A DNA stretch of 64,000 nucleotides, taken from NCBI GenBank assembly GCA_902806595.1, contig CADCXC010000018.1:372001-436000 (forward strand). The letters are read 5' to 3'. The notes below the pieces were generated by a model. That model saw only the letters and a program-made list of their open reading frames with translations. It was not told the DNA's origin and made no database searches. Each line of letters opens with the position of its first letter. Position 1 is the first letter of the stretch. This DNA is from Pyrenopolyporus hunteri (Eukaryota; Ascomycota; Sordariomycetes; Xylariales; Hypoxylaceae). This document shows positions 34,706 through 46,485 of this stretch, piece by piece. The position numbers were made by a program, and so were the translations under genes.

Positions 34706-36148
34706 TCAATCCTTAAACCATGCATGCTCCAGCAAGTCAGCGGCAGAAGGGCGCTCCTGCGGATCATAGCGCAGAATCCGCCTCAGCAACGAGAGGACGA
34801 CCGCCTCCTCATCGTCTCCGATCTCGCTAGGCTTGGTTTGGCGGAACATGACCTCCAACGCGTCCCACGGGGCCGGCGGCTCGACGTCAGCCTGCGGTCT
34901 GCTAGTCTCCGGCAGACCGTACAACTGATTCACGTTCTCGTTGATCGGGTTCGCGATGCCGGGCTTCCGCCGCCCGTCCCCGAAGTAGTATCGGTCCCGG
35001 TGCGGCCATTTTTCGAGGAGGTAAGGGGGGAGAGGGCCGAGGATATCGGAGAACTGGATGAGCTGGTCGTCGTCTATGATCTCCCCGGAGTCCCCGGGTA
35101 GGGGCGGGATCTCGAAGAGAGGTACGCCGATTAGGTACTCGTAGACCAGGCAGCCGAAACTCCAGATGTCAACCGCCGGCCCGATAGGCCCACGAAGAAT
35201 CGTTTCCGGCGCTCTCAATGCTACCGGAGTCACTATTGACCGTGGTGCCCTCTCGGCGAGGAATGCTGTAGACGAGGAATAGAAGGCTCTGTCAGTTGGG
35301 AGATAAAGGAGGTTCAAATATCTGAGATGGGGGGTTGTTGTCCCTTGCTTACCTCCGCCAAAATCGCAGATGCCAACCCTATCACTTAATATCGATACCG
35401 AGTCTCCTTGGAGCGGCTCTGCCTCGACTAGATACTTCGGAACCCGTCTGTCCCAGATCTTGTCGCTCCGCTGCCGCAGCTGGTAAACCCTGGGACTAGA
35501 TTCTTCCTGTCGGAGATTCTCAATCGCAACATCGTCCAGACCCTTGATGGGAAAGAGAGAATTCCCCGATCGGAGGTCGCCGTGGACGACACCGTGACCG
35601 TGGAGGAACCGAAGCCCCTTGAGAACAGTACGCAGAATCTTCCTGGCTTGCTCCGCCGGAAACCGACTGACATAGTTGGGGGGCTGGTTCATGGAAGATG
35701 CTATGCTCGGCCCCATGGGCTTGGAAATGAGGCAGGGATGCTCTCCGTTGGGTCCTTGGTGCGTGAAGAAGTCGGTGAGTCCGACAATGTTCTCCGCATC
35801 GGGGTCGTCCTCGCCTTTGGCGGCGAGCATGCGCAGTATATCGAGTTCTTGGGAGTTATCTTTGCCAGAGCTTCCGATCTTGAGCGCGACATACTTGGAG
35901 GTTCCGCGAATAGATCTGCGCCCATCTCCATGTCCGCCGAAGTATCTATCCACCGCCAGCCACACCGTAGCGAACGAACCACTGCCGAGCTTCCGGATGA
36001 CCTCGTACCGATCTTGGAAGACGTCTCCCAGATGCACGGGATGGAAGCGACCGCGAATGTATGATTCGATCGCCTCACATGGCGCTCCGTCATCGTAGAA
36101 ATCGAGTTCTTCCTCCTCTTGCGAATCGTTCGGCGGCGGGAACGCCAT
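34706..36148 (-). CDS. SRPK-like serine/threonine protein kinase
   Basis: Two exons: 36148-35353 and 35265-34706, joined over an 87-nt intron (GTAAGC donor, TCTACAG acceptor), giving 451 residues. The first in-frame ATG is 36148. Kinase motifs in order are the glycine loop LGSGSFATVWLAVD (54-67), VALK with Lys90, HGDLRSGN with catalytic Asp191, and DFG at 262-264. These are followed by RAPE at 283-286 and DIWSFGCLVYEYL (298-310). The domain ends with RILRYDPQERPSAADLLEHAW. The split lobe with an insert after HGDLRSGN and the N-terminal YIRGRFHPVHLGDVF resemble the expanded fungal SRPK-like group. The HGD replaces the usual HRD/HTD. The intron length is a multiple of three without a stop, so unspliced RNA would stay open. 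Substrate is unknown; SR proteins are the family's usual targets. Confidence 0.87.
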   Translation of the reverse strand: MAFPPPNDSQEEEELDFYDDGAPCEAIESYIRGRFHPVHLGDVFQDRYEVIRKLGSGSFATVWLAVDRYFGGHGDGRRSIRGTSKYVALKIGSSGKDNSQELDILRMLAAKGEDDPDAENIVGLTDFFTHQGPNGEHPCLISKPMGPSIASSMNQPPNYVSRFPAEQARKILRTVLKGLRFLHGHGVVHGDLRSGNSLFPIKGLDDVAIENLRQEESSPRVYQLRQRSDKIWDRRVPKYLVEAEPLQGDSVSILSDRVGICDFGGGKQGTTTPHLRYLNLLYLPTDRAFYSSSTAFLAERAPRSIVTPVALRAPETILRGPIGPAVDIWSFGCLVYEYLIGVPLFEIPPLPGDSGEIIDDDQLIQFSDILGPLPPYLLEKWPHRDRYYFGDGRRKPGIANPINENVNQLYGLPETSRPQADVEPPAPWDALEVMFRQTKPSEIGDDEEAVVLSLLRRILRYDPQERPSAADLLEHAWFKD

Positions 36149-38347
36149 AGCGGAGGTTAGGTATATGGTCTCGGCTGGATGGTAGGGGTGGTGGGACGGG
36201 CCACATGAAAGACTACCGGTCGACGGAAGAGAACACACTGGCAACGAGCCGGACGATGGATGGGAGATGTGATGGCACGATTACTAGGCAGTAGCATCGG
36301 TCACTCGCGCCGGACGCCTAAAATCTTAGGATTAGGGAGGATAGAGGTTGACTCGATAATAAAGCGAGGGAAAGAAGAAGAGGGCGATGGGGGGAGCCTC
36401 AGGTTTTGCTAGGTGCCGCCCCCAACTGCTTGGTGTAACAGGGCCTAACCCCTCGATCCGGCCTCCATATTGGCTGGTGATGATTTATGAAAAGATAATG
36501 TCCTTTTCTGTGGTAGGGATACGGATGTCCTGTGTCTCAATAACATTATGGATTAGTCCGAGGGCAACGACGATGCTGCTGTCGTGTTAGATATGGCTTT
36601 CCTTTTAGTCCTGTCTGGCTTAATCGAAACCTGAGGACATCACGAGTGTGTAGAAATATATAAAATAGGTATTTCATTCTCTATACTCTAATGTCAAAGA
36701 CAATTGACGTCGTCCTATTTCTGTTGACTAATTCAAGCTTTTTATTCTATTTTATTGAGGCACTTCACTCTACTTCAATTTTGCCAAGCCTATCTCTTTT
36801 TTCTGACCATTCCTAACCAGAAGGGACCTCGAGGTCTCCTTTATTCTTACTGTCTACTCTCTGCCCCGAGTTGGCTATAATATACAGTATCGAAATTCGC
36901 GACCGATTATAACTCTCCAGGGCCAGTTACCAACCGCTATGCCTAATTCATCCAGCCCCTATCAACCACCGCCACGTTCGAATACCAACTAGCCGCTCGC
37001 CCACAGCTCGAAACCTCAAGTCGGATCAAAGCCATCACGTCTCGGATATCCGCTGCTTTAATCACGCCGAAGCTATTACCTAGCTCGGACCTATCGGCTC
37101 GGCTCTCCAGCCGGGAACTTGGATATTCTAACCCCGGTTTTGGCGAACGACGGCTATTATAACTTCCATGACTTAGCCAGCCGAAACCAACAATCCACAA
37201 CTCTCAAGAATAGTCTCGTTCGTGAGATAGATCTTCCGTGTAAACATAACTACCTACCTATTAACTATTGGCGTCGTCCAACCATAAGAGATCATAAGAC
37301 GACATATCCTATTAAACCTGAGTTAACATATTCAGCTGTACGATATCCACCATCAGAGGGCACGCATATAACTTACTAAATATTTCCTGAAGCTCGGTTA
37401 ATAATCGCCTAGAGAGTTAACATGTATATTATTCCCTACGACACTTCAGCAATACTTCCCTTCCTCCTTCCATCTCGTCTCATATCTTACATCCATAGAT
37501 GACCACTTTTCTCGCTAGAGGCTAGTGGATAGAATCTTCGTGGTGACCGCATTTCGACTACGTATGCAAATGTTCGTCTCGAAGACCAGCCGCGTACCTA
37601 GGTAGGTAGGTACGCAATAACTAGAGGGGCTTAAATATATCTACCTAAATAACTTAGAGAAAGGAGTTACGCTAACGAAGCAATATTGCGCCCCTACCTA
37701 CTCATCTAGGTTCGTTATTTACCTGGGTCGGTAGGTACCTAGATATGCTTAACGTATTCAACGTAGGTACCCGTTCCCTATGCTAAAGGGAAAAGGGGGA
37801 ATGGGGAAGCAGAGGCCTAACCATCCTAACCCCAATACACAGAACTTTAGCAGCCCGTTCTCTACAAGGTGCCCATCTGCCCTAGAAGTGAATAAACCGA
37901 ACCGAATGTAGACTAGATATGGGCGGATAATGGATACCTACGTACCTATTCGGGTTGTCATACGTATAGTTAAACGGCGTACCTGGGTAACAATATCAGC
38001 CCCATGCATCGAATTAGATTTCCCTGAATCTATGTCTAGATACACTTTCCCGGATTATTCTCCTATCCGCCTTCACTTGTCCTCCAATTGCTCCAGCAAA
38101 TCAGTTCTTACGACCGCCGCCTACTCCCTAACGCACCACGGCAGACTCAGAAAGGCAAAGCGATGCCGACAGAGACGAAACTTGGTATATACAAAATCCG
38201 CGCGCCCATTCGACGCTTCGATAGAAACCTGGGTATTCGTTTCTCGAATAACAAAAAAGTCATTAATTTGGTTGCAAAACATGTGCATACGCTATAAATA
38301 CACTATTGCGTTCCTTTCTGGGGTTTGGATGAAGATTCGCTGTGCGC
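36149..38347. other. Intergenic, 2.2 kb
   Basis: No supported gene. It is AT-rich around 36640-36780 and carries TACCTAGGTAGGTAGGTAC at 37595-37613 and related motifs to 37750. A 158-codon plus-strand frame that runs into the 3' end of the mannosidase gene has no recognisable domain. Confidence 0.5.
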
Positions 38348-40028
38348 CTAATCCATACTCATCCACGCAAAGGCCGAGAGCGAGCCTGCGACGATCAGGG
38401 CCGTGATGATGCCCGCGCCAGCCTTGTCGGCGCCGGTGACGGGGCCGAAGGTTGGAAGTATGGGCCCGTCGACACCAGCGTTGGGGTTACCCTTAGAGGT
38501 ACCGCCAGTCGAGTTGGTCAGGGGCCCCGGGACGTCGGGGGTGAGGAGGCTGATTAGGGCGGCGACTACGTTCATCTGCTGGGCAGCGCCGACTTCGCCG
38601 TCGAATTTGCCGGTAGTCCAGTGGAAGCCGCAGAACCGGCCGTTGGTACCGCCAGTACATTGCGCGACAGCGCCTTGAGTGGAGCTTTTTACAATCGGGA
38701 AGATTGTGTCGCGCGTGAAAGGTGCCATTTGCATGGTCGAACCGAGCCACCGGTGCAAAAATCCCTTGTATGTTTCCATGTCGCTGTTGCACCCTCCGGG
38801 TTCGCAAGACGGCTCGTACGCGATATGGCCTGGCTCGGGGAAGAAGATTTTTAACGTGCGATTCATGAGTTTTTCGACGCGGGTTTTCCACATAGCCGAG
38901 TCGTTCGCCATTTTCGCGCCATCGGTCTAAATACCTCACATGTTAGCGGCCGGGGGTCAATTTGGTGTAGGATTGGGGTCGGCGCAGCTAAAACTACCAT
39001 CTCTAGACAACTGCGCCGGGAGTGGGATGCTTCCGCTTTAGAGATGGCGAGGGGGGCATACGTAGTTATACATGAACGCGGCGCCTTGCAGCAACATGCC
39101 TGCGTTATATGAGAACTGGGCTTTGTTGATATCGAGGCACTCGTTGGGAAGGTGGCCACCGTCGTAGACATCGTAGTCGGGCGAGATGTAATTGAGTCTT
39201 TCTAACAGATCCCAGGTTCGATTGGCGAGATCGGCGTACGTCGAGTTATCCAAATAGCGCGCCAGTCGAGAACCAATGTTGAAATAACCGGCGTTAGCGA
39301 TAGCTGGTCTTTTGTTAGTATCTGGACACGTTGCTCGTGGGTTGTTTAAATTTAGTCCGGCGTACTGTTAATATAATCCCACCCGTTGTTGGCTGAGAGA
39401 GCCTGCCATCGGAGACCCCATTTGCACCGTCCGCTGGGAGCTCTTCGCTCTTCCAGAGTTTGTTCGTTAAATACGGCTTGTACCAGCGCCAACCACTGCG
39501 GCTGATCCGGTGGGGGGTCAGTATATCCTGTCTCGGTGGCTATCAGGGCTGATAGGGCCCAGAAAGCCTGATCGTCGTTACCCATGGACGCGGACCAATT
39601 TCTCGGCATGTAATCTTTGTCGTCGCCAACTTGGTGTAACATGGCCTGTGTGATTATGTCGTCGTATGACTTGTCGCCGGTGTGATGTCGATAATCCAAC
39701 AGCGTTCCCCACATGGCACCGCCCTGCCACCAGTAGTAGTCGCCATCGGGAGGAGGACCAGGCAGGATACCGGGAACCATGCCCGGCTCGTCGCCGTGAT
39801 AGAAAGTGAGAAGGTCTTCGACAACCTGGCCGGCTGCTTTCTTGATAGAATCTGAATGGGATCGTAATTAATCATGGCTGCTCGCGGACGAAAATAACGA
39901 TACTGCGACGCGGACAGAGACCGGGGAGGGTACACACCTGGATCATCCAGATTCACTTCCAGAGCTCCGTATGCTCTATCGGCAACTAGGCTGAGCGCCG
40001 CTAGCAGCGGCGTCGATAACCTAACCAT
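38348..40028 (-). CDS. GPI-anchored GH76 endo-1,6-alpha-mannosidase-like protein (DFG5/DCW1 type)
   Basis: Cell-wall protein of the family that cross-links GPI-anchored mannoproteins into the wall. Four exons: 40028-39938, 39851-39366, 39303-39062 and 38926-38348, giving 465 residues. Residues 1-21 are a signal peptide (LLAALSLVADRAYG). GH76 segments are YYWWQGGAMWGTLLDYRHHTGD at 69-90 (listed as two parts: YYWWQGGAMWG and TLLDYRHHTGD) and MGNDDQAFWAL with the catalytic Asp pair at 123-124. Splice junctions restore GWDYINTIANAGYFNIGSRL and AFMYNYTDGAKMAND. The C-terminus has a Gly/Asn/Thr linker and a hydrophobic tail (AGAGIITALIVAGSLSAFAW), typical of a GPI signal. Length matches DFG5/DCW1 homologues of filamentous fungi. 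Confidence 0.9.
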
Positions 40029-42963
40029 GACTTTTTTTTCTTTGCGAAATGAGTTGGTTTAGGAAGAGCGGGGGAGAAACGAGCGGATGTTGAAGATTGA
40101 TTTCACCAGGAACGGACAAGGGAACGAATGGAGGAGACGACGAAATGCCTTATTGAGTATTCTGTATAGATTGGTTGTTAAATTACGATTTATTATTTGT
40201 TTTCTTTTGTTCGAAGACGCGACGGGTTAGGACTTGAAGGATAGTGGAAACTCGACGTCAACGAAGCGTAGAAAAAAAAAAGATAGGACAAAAAAGGATA
40301 AGATAGTTTAGATGCTAGCCATCAACCCGACGGCATTGGCAGAGAGGGACAACAACTAACTGGAAAGCAAGGTTTTGGGTTGGATTCAGGAGGTGACAGA
40401 AGGGAGAAGAGACTGGCAATTGGGGCCAGTTCCGGGTTAGCCAGCCAAGACCAGAGCCCAGACCATCGTGGAGATTTGTCTGGCTGGCGGGAGAAATAAA
40501 ATGGGACGAAGGGGAGGGAATACTGCGTGGTAGCCAGCCAGCCAGCCGGTTGTCGCCAATCACGAGCAGTAAAACGAATCGAAGAGACCGGGGCCGGGGG
40601 GGAGGGAGAGGGGGACTCTCTGACAAGAATAAGCACAGCCGCACTTCCAAGGCGTATTATACGTATAGACGCGTATGTATCATCTATTGACCTTCTCTTT
40701 TCTTCTTCCGTTCGTGTTCCATCTGGAGGGTTTATCTGGGGCGATGCAATTCCGCGTAAGACTGTGCCGAAGCGAGGGAAGACAAGAGAGAGAGAGAGGA
40801 AGAGAAAGGAGAAAAAGAGAAGAGAGAAGAGAGAAGGATTATGATTGGAAGTCGTGGTCTCAGGTGAGAATGCGAAAGTGAAACCGGCCTCGTACGGACC
40901 TACCTAAGAGAAGGCGGTTAATTAAATCCTACATGTACACATGTGTACCTGTGCAGAGGTATGTACCCAGGTACCTAAGTATGTATATACAGGTACATAC
41001 TTGGCGTTGTGTAGGTACATGCGTTTTGGGGTTGTACGTGCATAAATTATATGTACATATTATCTACATCTGGTATACGCGGTATGCGCTGGTAGCACTA
41101 CATGTACACTACATGTAAGACAATATCAGTATGGACATGCACGTGACATATGTAAGGTACCTAAGACCTGAGTATCGTACATACGTGCACTGTATACGCG
41201 TACATATTACACGAATAACTTGGTGTATATTATGTAGCAGCGACGGCTTTTTATGTGTTACATGGCTAAACGACGCGCCCCTGATGATCTTGGCGTCTGA
41301 GCCGCCAAGCCGCGCTAGGCCCCGGCCGGACTAGATTATCTAGGCGCGCGCCAGTACGATAAGCCAAGGAAGGAGAAACATGTGTAACTCAAGAATAGGT
41401 AAGTACTACCTATGGTACCTGCCTAGCGCACCTATGTAGGTAGGTAGGTACCTATGTAGGTATATATTGATATATTTCAAGCGGCGCTAACCTCCGTTCT
41501 ATTCTCATAGGTTTTTAGAAATTAAGTCTATATAAATCCACAAGAGCGCCGTCTGCCTTGGCTGAGAGTCAATCTGCTTGGCTATACGAGTCTTCGCCGG
41601 AAATAACGGCTTGACGACGTTCACTATGAAAGAAAGCCAAAAGCAAGCTCGGACTGACTACCTACCTAACTTGCTGGCTGGTTGGCTGGCTGTCTAACTC
41701 TTGCTGCTCGATAAACGCGGATGGATATGTAAGTGCCTAGGTAGTTAGCTAAGGTACCCAATCTCCAAAATCATCCACGTAAGCCTGCTTCCCTCTCCCC
41801 CTTACTTACATTGCATAGGAAGGCATGTAATACGACGGTAAGGCTGCGAGGTTCTTCACTTGGACCCGTAACCGCACTGCTTGCTTGGAGCTGCGTGTTG
41901 ATAAGCTATATATAAACCGCTCTGCGAGTTTACAGTTTCCGTCGTGCTGCACACCAGAGAGCTGGCCATGGGCATCTAGACCCCTCTACTTACCTAACTT
42001 TACTCTCCTTTAAGTTACTCATTCACTTTGGGGCTCAATGCAACGGGAAGAGAAAAAAAAGGGGTATTGATGGACACGCAATTCACATTGCTTTTTATTC
42101 CATTTCTGTTTGTTCCTGGAATGCTACTTGATTCCATCCGTGGATGCTACCATAACCTGATCTGCTATCGAATGCGATTCAAGGTCCAATCCGCTGGGAC
42201 GAATGCTTTCCTTTTCCTTTTCCCTTTCTTTCTTGGAAGAAAAGATTCTCCGGAACGCTGCGGCGTAGCGTGAGCCTGAGCCGAGCCAATCACCCCTTAT
42301 CAGTTCCTGCCGATGGAACCGTTGGTTGCTGCTGGGACTTGGCGATAGGCGGGGAAAGGATCGGACGTAGATGTGTCCTATCTGCTTGGAGGGGTAGTGC
42401 CTGAACGCCAGGTCTCTGAAGATGCAGAGAATATCAGAAAAGCAACGGTAGAATCTGATCCTCAGAAAGCCAGACCCTCGAAGAAATACTACCTGGCAAC
42501 ATTGCAACCTTGACTGAAAACCCTCAAAGCGCGGGGTCACCTTCCTCATCCCCTTCCCTTATCCCTTCAGCTCCCGTGTGCGTGGTATAGGGTGAAGGCA
42601 ACGGCATCTCTAAAACAATGAATAAAACAACCAAAAACATGCTAACCAATCTGCTAGAACTCCTAGCCGGAAAAAACGCCTTGTTTAATGATACCGGGGT
42701 GAGAGTCGTGAATGCAATGGATATCGTATATGCTCGTATGCCTCTTCTCGCTGGTGACCTAAACGACTGGAGGGCGTGGCTTGTTCCCGCCACCCAACGC
42801 CGCCTCCATCGGGTAACAATGTCGTCCCTGACGATGCTGAGCTAGGCGCATACCTTTGTATCGGGGGTATATATGGTATGTATATGGATTGGATAAGACT
42901 AAAACGTATGATGATGATGATTATGATGATATGCGGAATCATGAGAAGAGAAACCCGGTCGTG
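40029..42963. other. Intergenic, 2.9 kb
   Basis: No supported gene. It contains A-rich runs near 40270-40290, a GA-rich purine tract at 40771-40837, and a dense series of ACATGTA/GGTACAT motifs at 40930-41220. Further TAGGTACC arrays lie at 41395-41465. Confidence 0.55.
40771..40837. repeat. GA-rich purine tract
   Basis: Nearly uninterrupted AG/GAA repeat on the plus strand, a simple sequence likely in a promoter or leader. Confidence 0.7.
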
Positions 42964-44442
42964 TCAACGGCCTCTGCTCGCCCGGAGCAGTTTCGTCCTT
43001 AGCCACAAGATGAACATAGTCCATGTACTTTGGGTCTTTCTCTTAGCCGTGTTCCTCCGCCTCGTGGGCTGGAAGGCAACGCCCTGAGCTCCACCGGCCT
43101 CGTCGCCAAATGCTGGCGGGTTGCTCGCATCCATGCTGTCGTAGTTGCTGCTGGCGAACCTCTCGGGTTCTCCTAAGGGGCTAGGAGCGTTCTTCCGTGA
43201 CGTGCCGGGCCGAGACATGCTAGTCCTGGAAATAGCTAAGCTGGGCCGAGCACTACTCGTGGCGCTGAACTTCCTATTGTGCTTCCTCTGAGCGATCGCT
43301 TCCTCCAGTTCGGCCGCCTCCCGGCGGGCCCTTGCCGCCATCTGCTCCTTGTGTACTGCCGCGGCGTGTCTCTCGAGCTCGAGAGCACGCTTGTTGTCCG
43401 CGCGTTCCCGGCGCCTTATCTCTTCCCGCGCGTATTTCTCTTCTTTTTTCTTTTCCCTCAGCTCGAATTTCCGACGGGCTTGCCGCAGATGCTCGGCGCG
43501 CGTGGCCGTATCCAGGTCAGATTTTGCGCGTAAGCGCGGGAAGCCGGCTGCATCAAACGATGAGCGGAGCGGAGACATCGGGGTCGTGGAACTGGACGGC
43601 GACGCGACGTGGTTCGAGGCGGTATGGACTGAGACTGGCGAAGAATCTAACATACAGTCGAGTTCTAGCTCGGATCGGCTCGGAACGTGGGCTAGGCGCG
43701 ACTGCGAAGGTGTTGCTAATATGGTTCGCGAAGTGTTTATCCTGAGGGAAGACGGATGATGCAAAGGGTAGGGAGGGGAGGAGCCGGCCGCATTGTTAAC
43801 TTCGGAGAAGGATGATGTACGTTGGGAGTTTGCTAGAGATGGACGCCCGATCAGAGTCGGCTGGGAGTGCGAATGCGAGTTGGCAGGGTGAATATGAAGG
43901 CTATTTCGGTGACTATGGGTGGTGTCTAGACTGTTGCTGTTGCTATTGCTGTTGCTATTGTCGTTGTCGTCGTCGTCCTCAGTGATGTCGAAGAAGGAGG
44001 TTTGCGAGTTGGCATATGACAACGGCGGGGTCGACGTCCGAGGCGTCTGTTGGAAAGGATGCACAAACGGCGCGCCCACGCGCGGGCCGGAACTGCTACT
44101 TGTTGCTACAGAGACGTGACTCGCTCCGCTAATCGATCTTGCGTGATTGTATCTCCGGGTGTCGACTGCCTCGTTAAACGTGATGTTTAGGTCTTTGCCT
44201 GATTGTTCGTAGAGTCCAGCTCCTCCCTTTCCTGTTTTCGCTGCTCCTGCTCCCCAACCTTCGAGGTTTCCGTTCTGTCCATCCTGATCCGGCCACACTC
44301 TGTCCAAGTCCAACGAAGTTTTTTCCGACTGCGAAGACAATTTCTTCAAGATTGGCTTGACCGCCGTCCTAGCTTTCGACTTGGTAACTTTGGCGCTGGG
44401 ACTATGCGCCGCGAACCCCGGCAAACTCTGGATTGACGCCAT
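42964..44442 (-). CDS. Disordered coiled-coil protein of unknown function
   Basis: Single-exon gene of 492 residues from ATG 44442. I do not recognise a named domain. Residues 1-310 are low in complexity, with KPILKKLSSQSEKTSLDLDRVW at 29-50 (two parts: KPILKKLSSQ and SEKTSLDLDRVW) and a DDDDNDNSNSNSNS run at 156-171. His/Ser-rich and TP/SP-rich stretches follow. Residues about 312-392 are a highly charged helix (REKKKEEKYAREEIRRRERA and following), likely a coiled coil. The last 20 residues carry a short hydrophobic patch, TWTMFILWLRTKLL, flanked by basic residues, perhaps a membrane-contact or amphipathic segment. Frame length, consistent composition and absence of stops support it as a real gene. 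It faces the long gene-poor block. Confidence 0.72.
   Translation of the reverse strand: MASIQSLPGFAAHSPSAKVTKSKARTAVKPILKKLSSQSEKTSLDLDRVWPDQDGQNGNLEGWGAGAAKTGKGGAGLYEQSGKDLNITFNEAVDTRRYNHARSISGASHVSVATSSSSGPRVGAPFVHPFQQTPRTSTPPLSYANSQTSFFDITEDDDDNDNSNSNSNSNSLDTTHSHRNSLHIHPANSHSHSQPTLIGRPSLANSQRTSSFSEVNNAAGSSPPYPLHHPSSLRINTSRTILATPSQSRLAHVPSRSELELDCMLDSSPVSVHTASNHVASPSSSTTPMSPLRSSFDAAGFPRLRAKSDLDTATRAEHLRQARRKFELREKKKEEKYAREEIRRRERADNKRALELERHAAAVHKEQMAARARREAAELEEAIAQRKHNRKFSATSSARPSLAISRTSMSRPGTSRKNAPSPLGEPERFASSNYDSMDASNPPAFGDEAGGAQGVAFQPTRRRNTAKRKTQSTWTMFILWLRTKLLRASRGR
43919..43977. repeat. In-frame trinucleotide repeat coding the Asp/Asn/Ser run
   Basis: GTTGCT/ATTGCT and GTCGTC units on the plus strand. 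They encode the DDDDNDNSNSNSNS run of the coiled-coil protein and are a likely length-variable site. Confidence 0.7.
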
Positions 44443-46410
44443 GATAATGCGGGACGGACGACGCCGACGAACCTACGTTATACGTAGGCGTATATAGCGT
44501 AGCTATATATATATATTATATATGTGTGCGCATACATATACCGACTATTACCGTGGAACCATGAGCGATGATAAACAGAAGGATCGGGAAAGATAAAGGG
44601 AGGAGGCTTTAGATTCGATCGATCGGCTTAAACGCGGTCGATTTTACTAATTGTCGCGCACGGGTGTCGAGACCCAGAAATGGGGGCTCGCAAACGGCCA
44701 AAGGAGCGGAATCACCGGAGTAATAGCATTGGACAGGATCGGCACATATGACCAGGTGCGCGGAAACGTTTGAAGGGATTGAATAATAAATGATAAATAA
44801 CCGGTAGACAACGACAGGAATAATAAATCACTCAAGAGCCGAAGATGACTAAGACCGAGGGTAGTTGCGGTCAAAGTGACATCAGTAAGAGGCTCATATG
44901 TATTGTTCTGTGAATGAATAACGATGAGCTTGTGTTCTTTACCATGTGATAAATACTGAGGTCGGGCAGATGGATTGGTGGGCCCCTTTGGTTCTCGAAG
45001 GGGAGAAGGGGGTGGTGGTGGTGAAGGGTTTGCTTGGTCAATACAACATAATGAAGGGGGGAGGGACAAGGACGCGCAGCAATAACAGCAATCAAGCTCG
45101 GGTCGCCCGAGGGGGGCCGACTAGGGGATATCTAGGCGGTGAAAGAACTAACTGACCGAAACAGAACAGCCTCGATCTTTTTTTATTTTTATTTATTTAT
45201 TCAGTTGCGGTGTTGTTGGTGTTTTATTCAGTTGATTGGTGTGGGCGACGTAGACTATTATATTGCTAACAACGGATAAAAATAAACAACAGCGATGTAA
45301 ATATTGATGGTGGTGATGATGAAAGGTGACGAAGGTGAAGACGAACCCAGATGGTGATGAGAGGATTACATATACATACCTCGCATAGTACGAGAGGGAG
45401 AGACGAGGGAGAGACGAGAGAGGGGCTCTCAGCAGGATGGCTAACCAGGTTACCTAGCCAACTAGTGTTAGACAAGGCGGTGGGAGAGTGAGGAGAAGAA
45501 GGAATACCTAGGTAGGCAAGGAGGAGTCAGCGAAGGCGAGGGAAAAAAAGATAGAGAAGAAGAGTCGGATAAGTCGGGAATAAGGGTCAATAGTTCAGCC
45601 TCACGATTTCCGTTTTGTTATTTTAGCGGCGTGGTGGTCCATGATGCGTACATGGTCCGTTCATTGTTCAACTGTCCAGTTCATTGTTTCTTGTTCCATG
45701 TCCTGGGCTTCTTTTTTTTCCCTCTTGGGCTTTCTGCTCCTTGCCTTTCTTGCCCGTGGGAACTAACAGGTGGGCAATGTCCACTATACCTACCAAATAA
45801 CACACACTAAATACACACTAAATAATATGGACCTTCCCCTATTTTTTTTTAACCTTTGCCTTTTGTTGTAATACTCGCAGCTGCGTTCGCAACCCCTTAG
45901 ACCTCTTGGGCCTTTTAGAATCCTTAGAAGAGAGGGGAAGATGGGCCGGGAAGGTCGGGGTAGCGGCGTAGCGGCAGAGCGACGCCGGGGAACAGGGGTC
46001 ATAGTGGACCTAGGTAGGTACCTAGGTATCCAGCATGTAGGTGTTCGATTGTTCCGGGATCGTTCCTTAGTAGGTAGGTGGGTAGTGCGCTAGAGCGTTC
46101 TAGTAGAGCATTCCTTATCGATTGCGGAAATTGGCCATTGAAAATGCCGCCTCCTTATGCGTTGTACAGTGTATTTATCTGTACAATGTACCCCTACAAG
46201 TACAAATGTACCTATAACTCACATATAAATCGTATACAAATCATATACAAATCATATACGAATCATACACTATCTGCTCCGTAGTAGAGCTCACATAGTA
46301 GTTTCACGCTGGTCAGCCGTGAAACCCGGTCAGATCTAGAGCCATCTACTAAGAAACAAAGCCCACCCAGCTACAGTAGTGTAGTGTAGTCGTGGTCAGC
46401 CAGCGTACCT

Positions 46411-46485
46411 ACCGAGGTGTAGCCAAGCGGTTAAGCCAGCCAGAGGTGAAAGGCCAGCGCAGCGGGATTCCTCGCCATCCTCGTC
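46411..46485 (+). pseudogene. tRNA-like relic
   Basis: TAGCCAAGCGG at 46420-46430 fits the tRNA A-box, followed by TTAAGCC. A GCGGGATTCCTCGCC stretch at 46462-46476 resembles a T-arm that has lost its TTCG. CCTCGTC near 46479-46485 can partly pair with CCGAGG at 46412-46417. The D-stem and anticodon arm do not fold well, so this would be a decayed tRNA or tRNA-derived element, or a chance match. Confidence 0.25.

Noticed and set aside
37930..38406. 158-codon plus-strand frame overlapping the mannosidase 3' end
   Set aside because: No domain, and it runs antisense into a well-supported exon.
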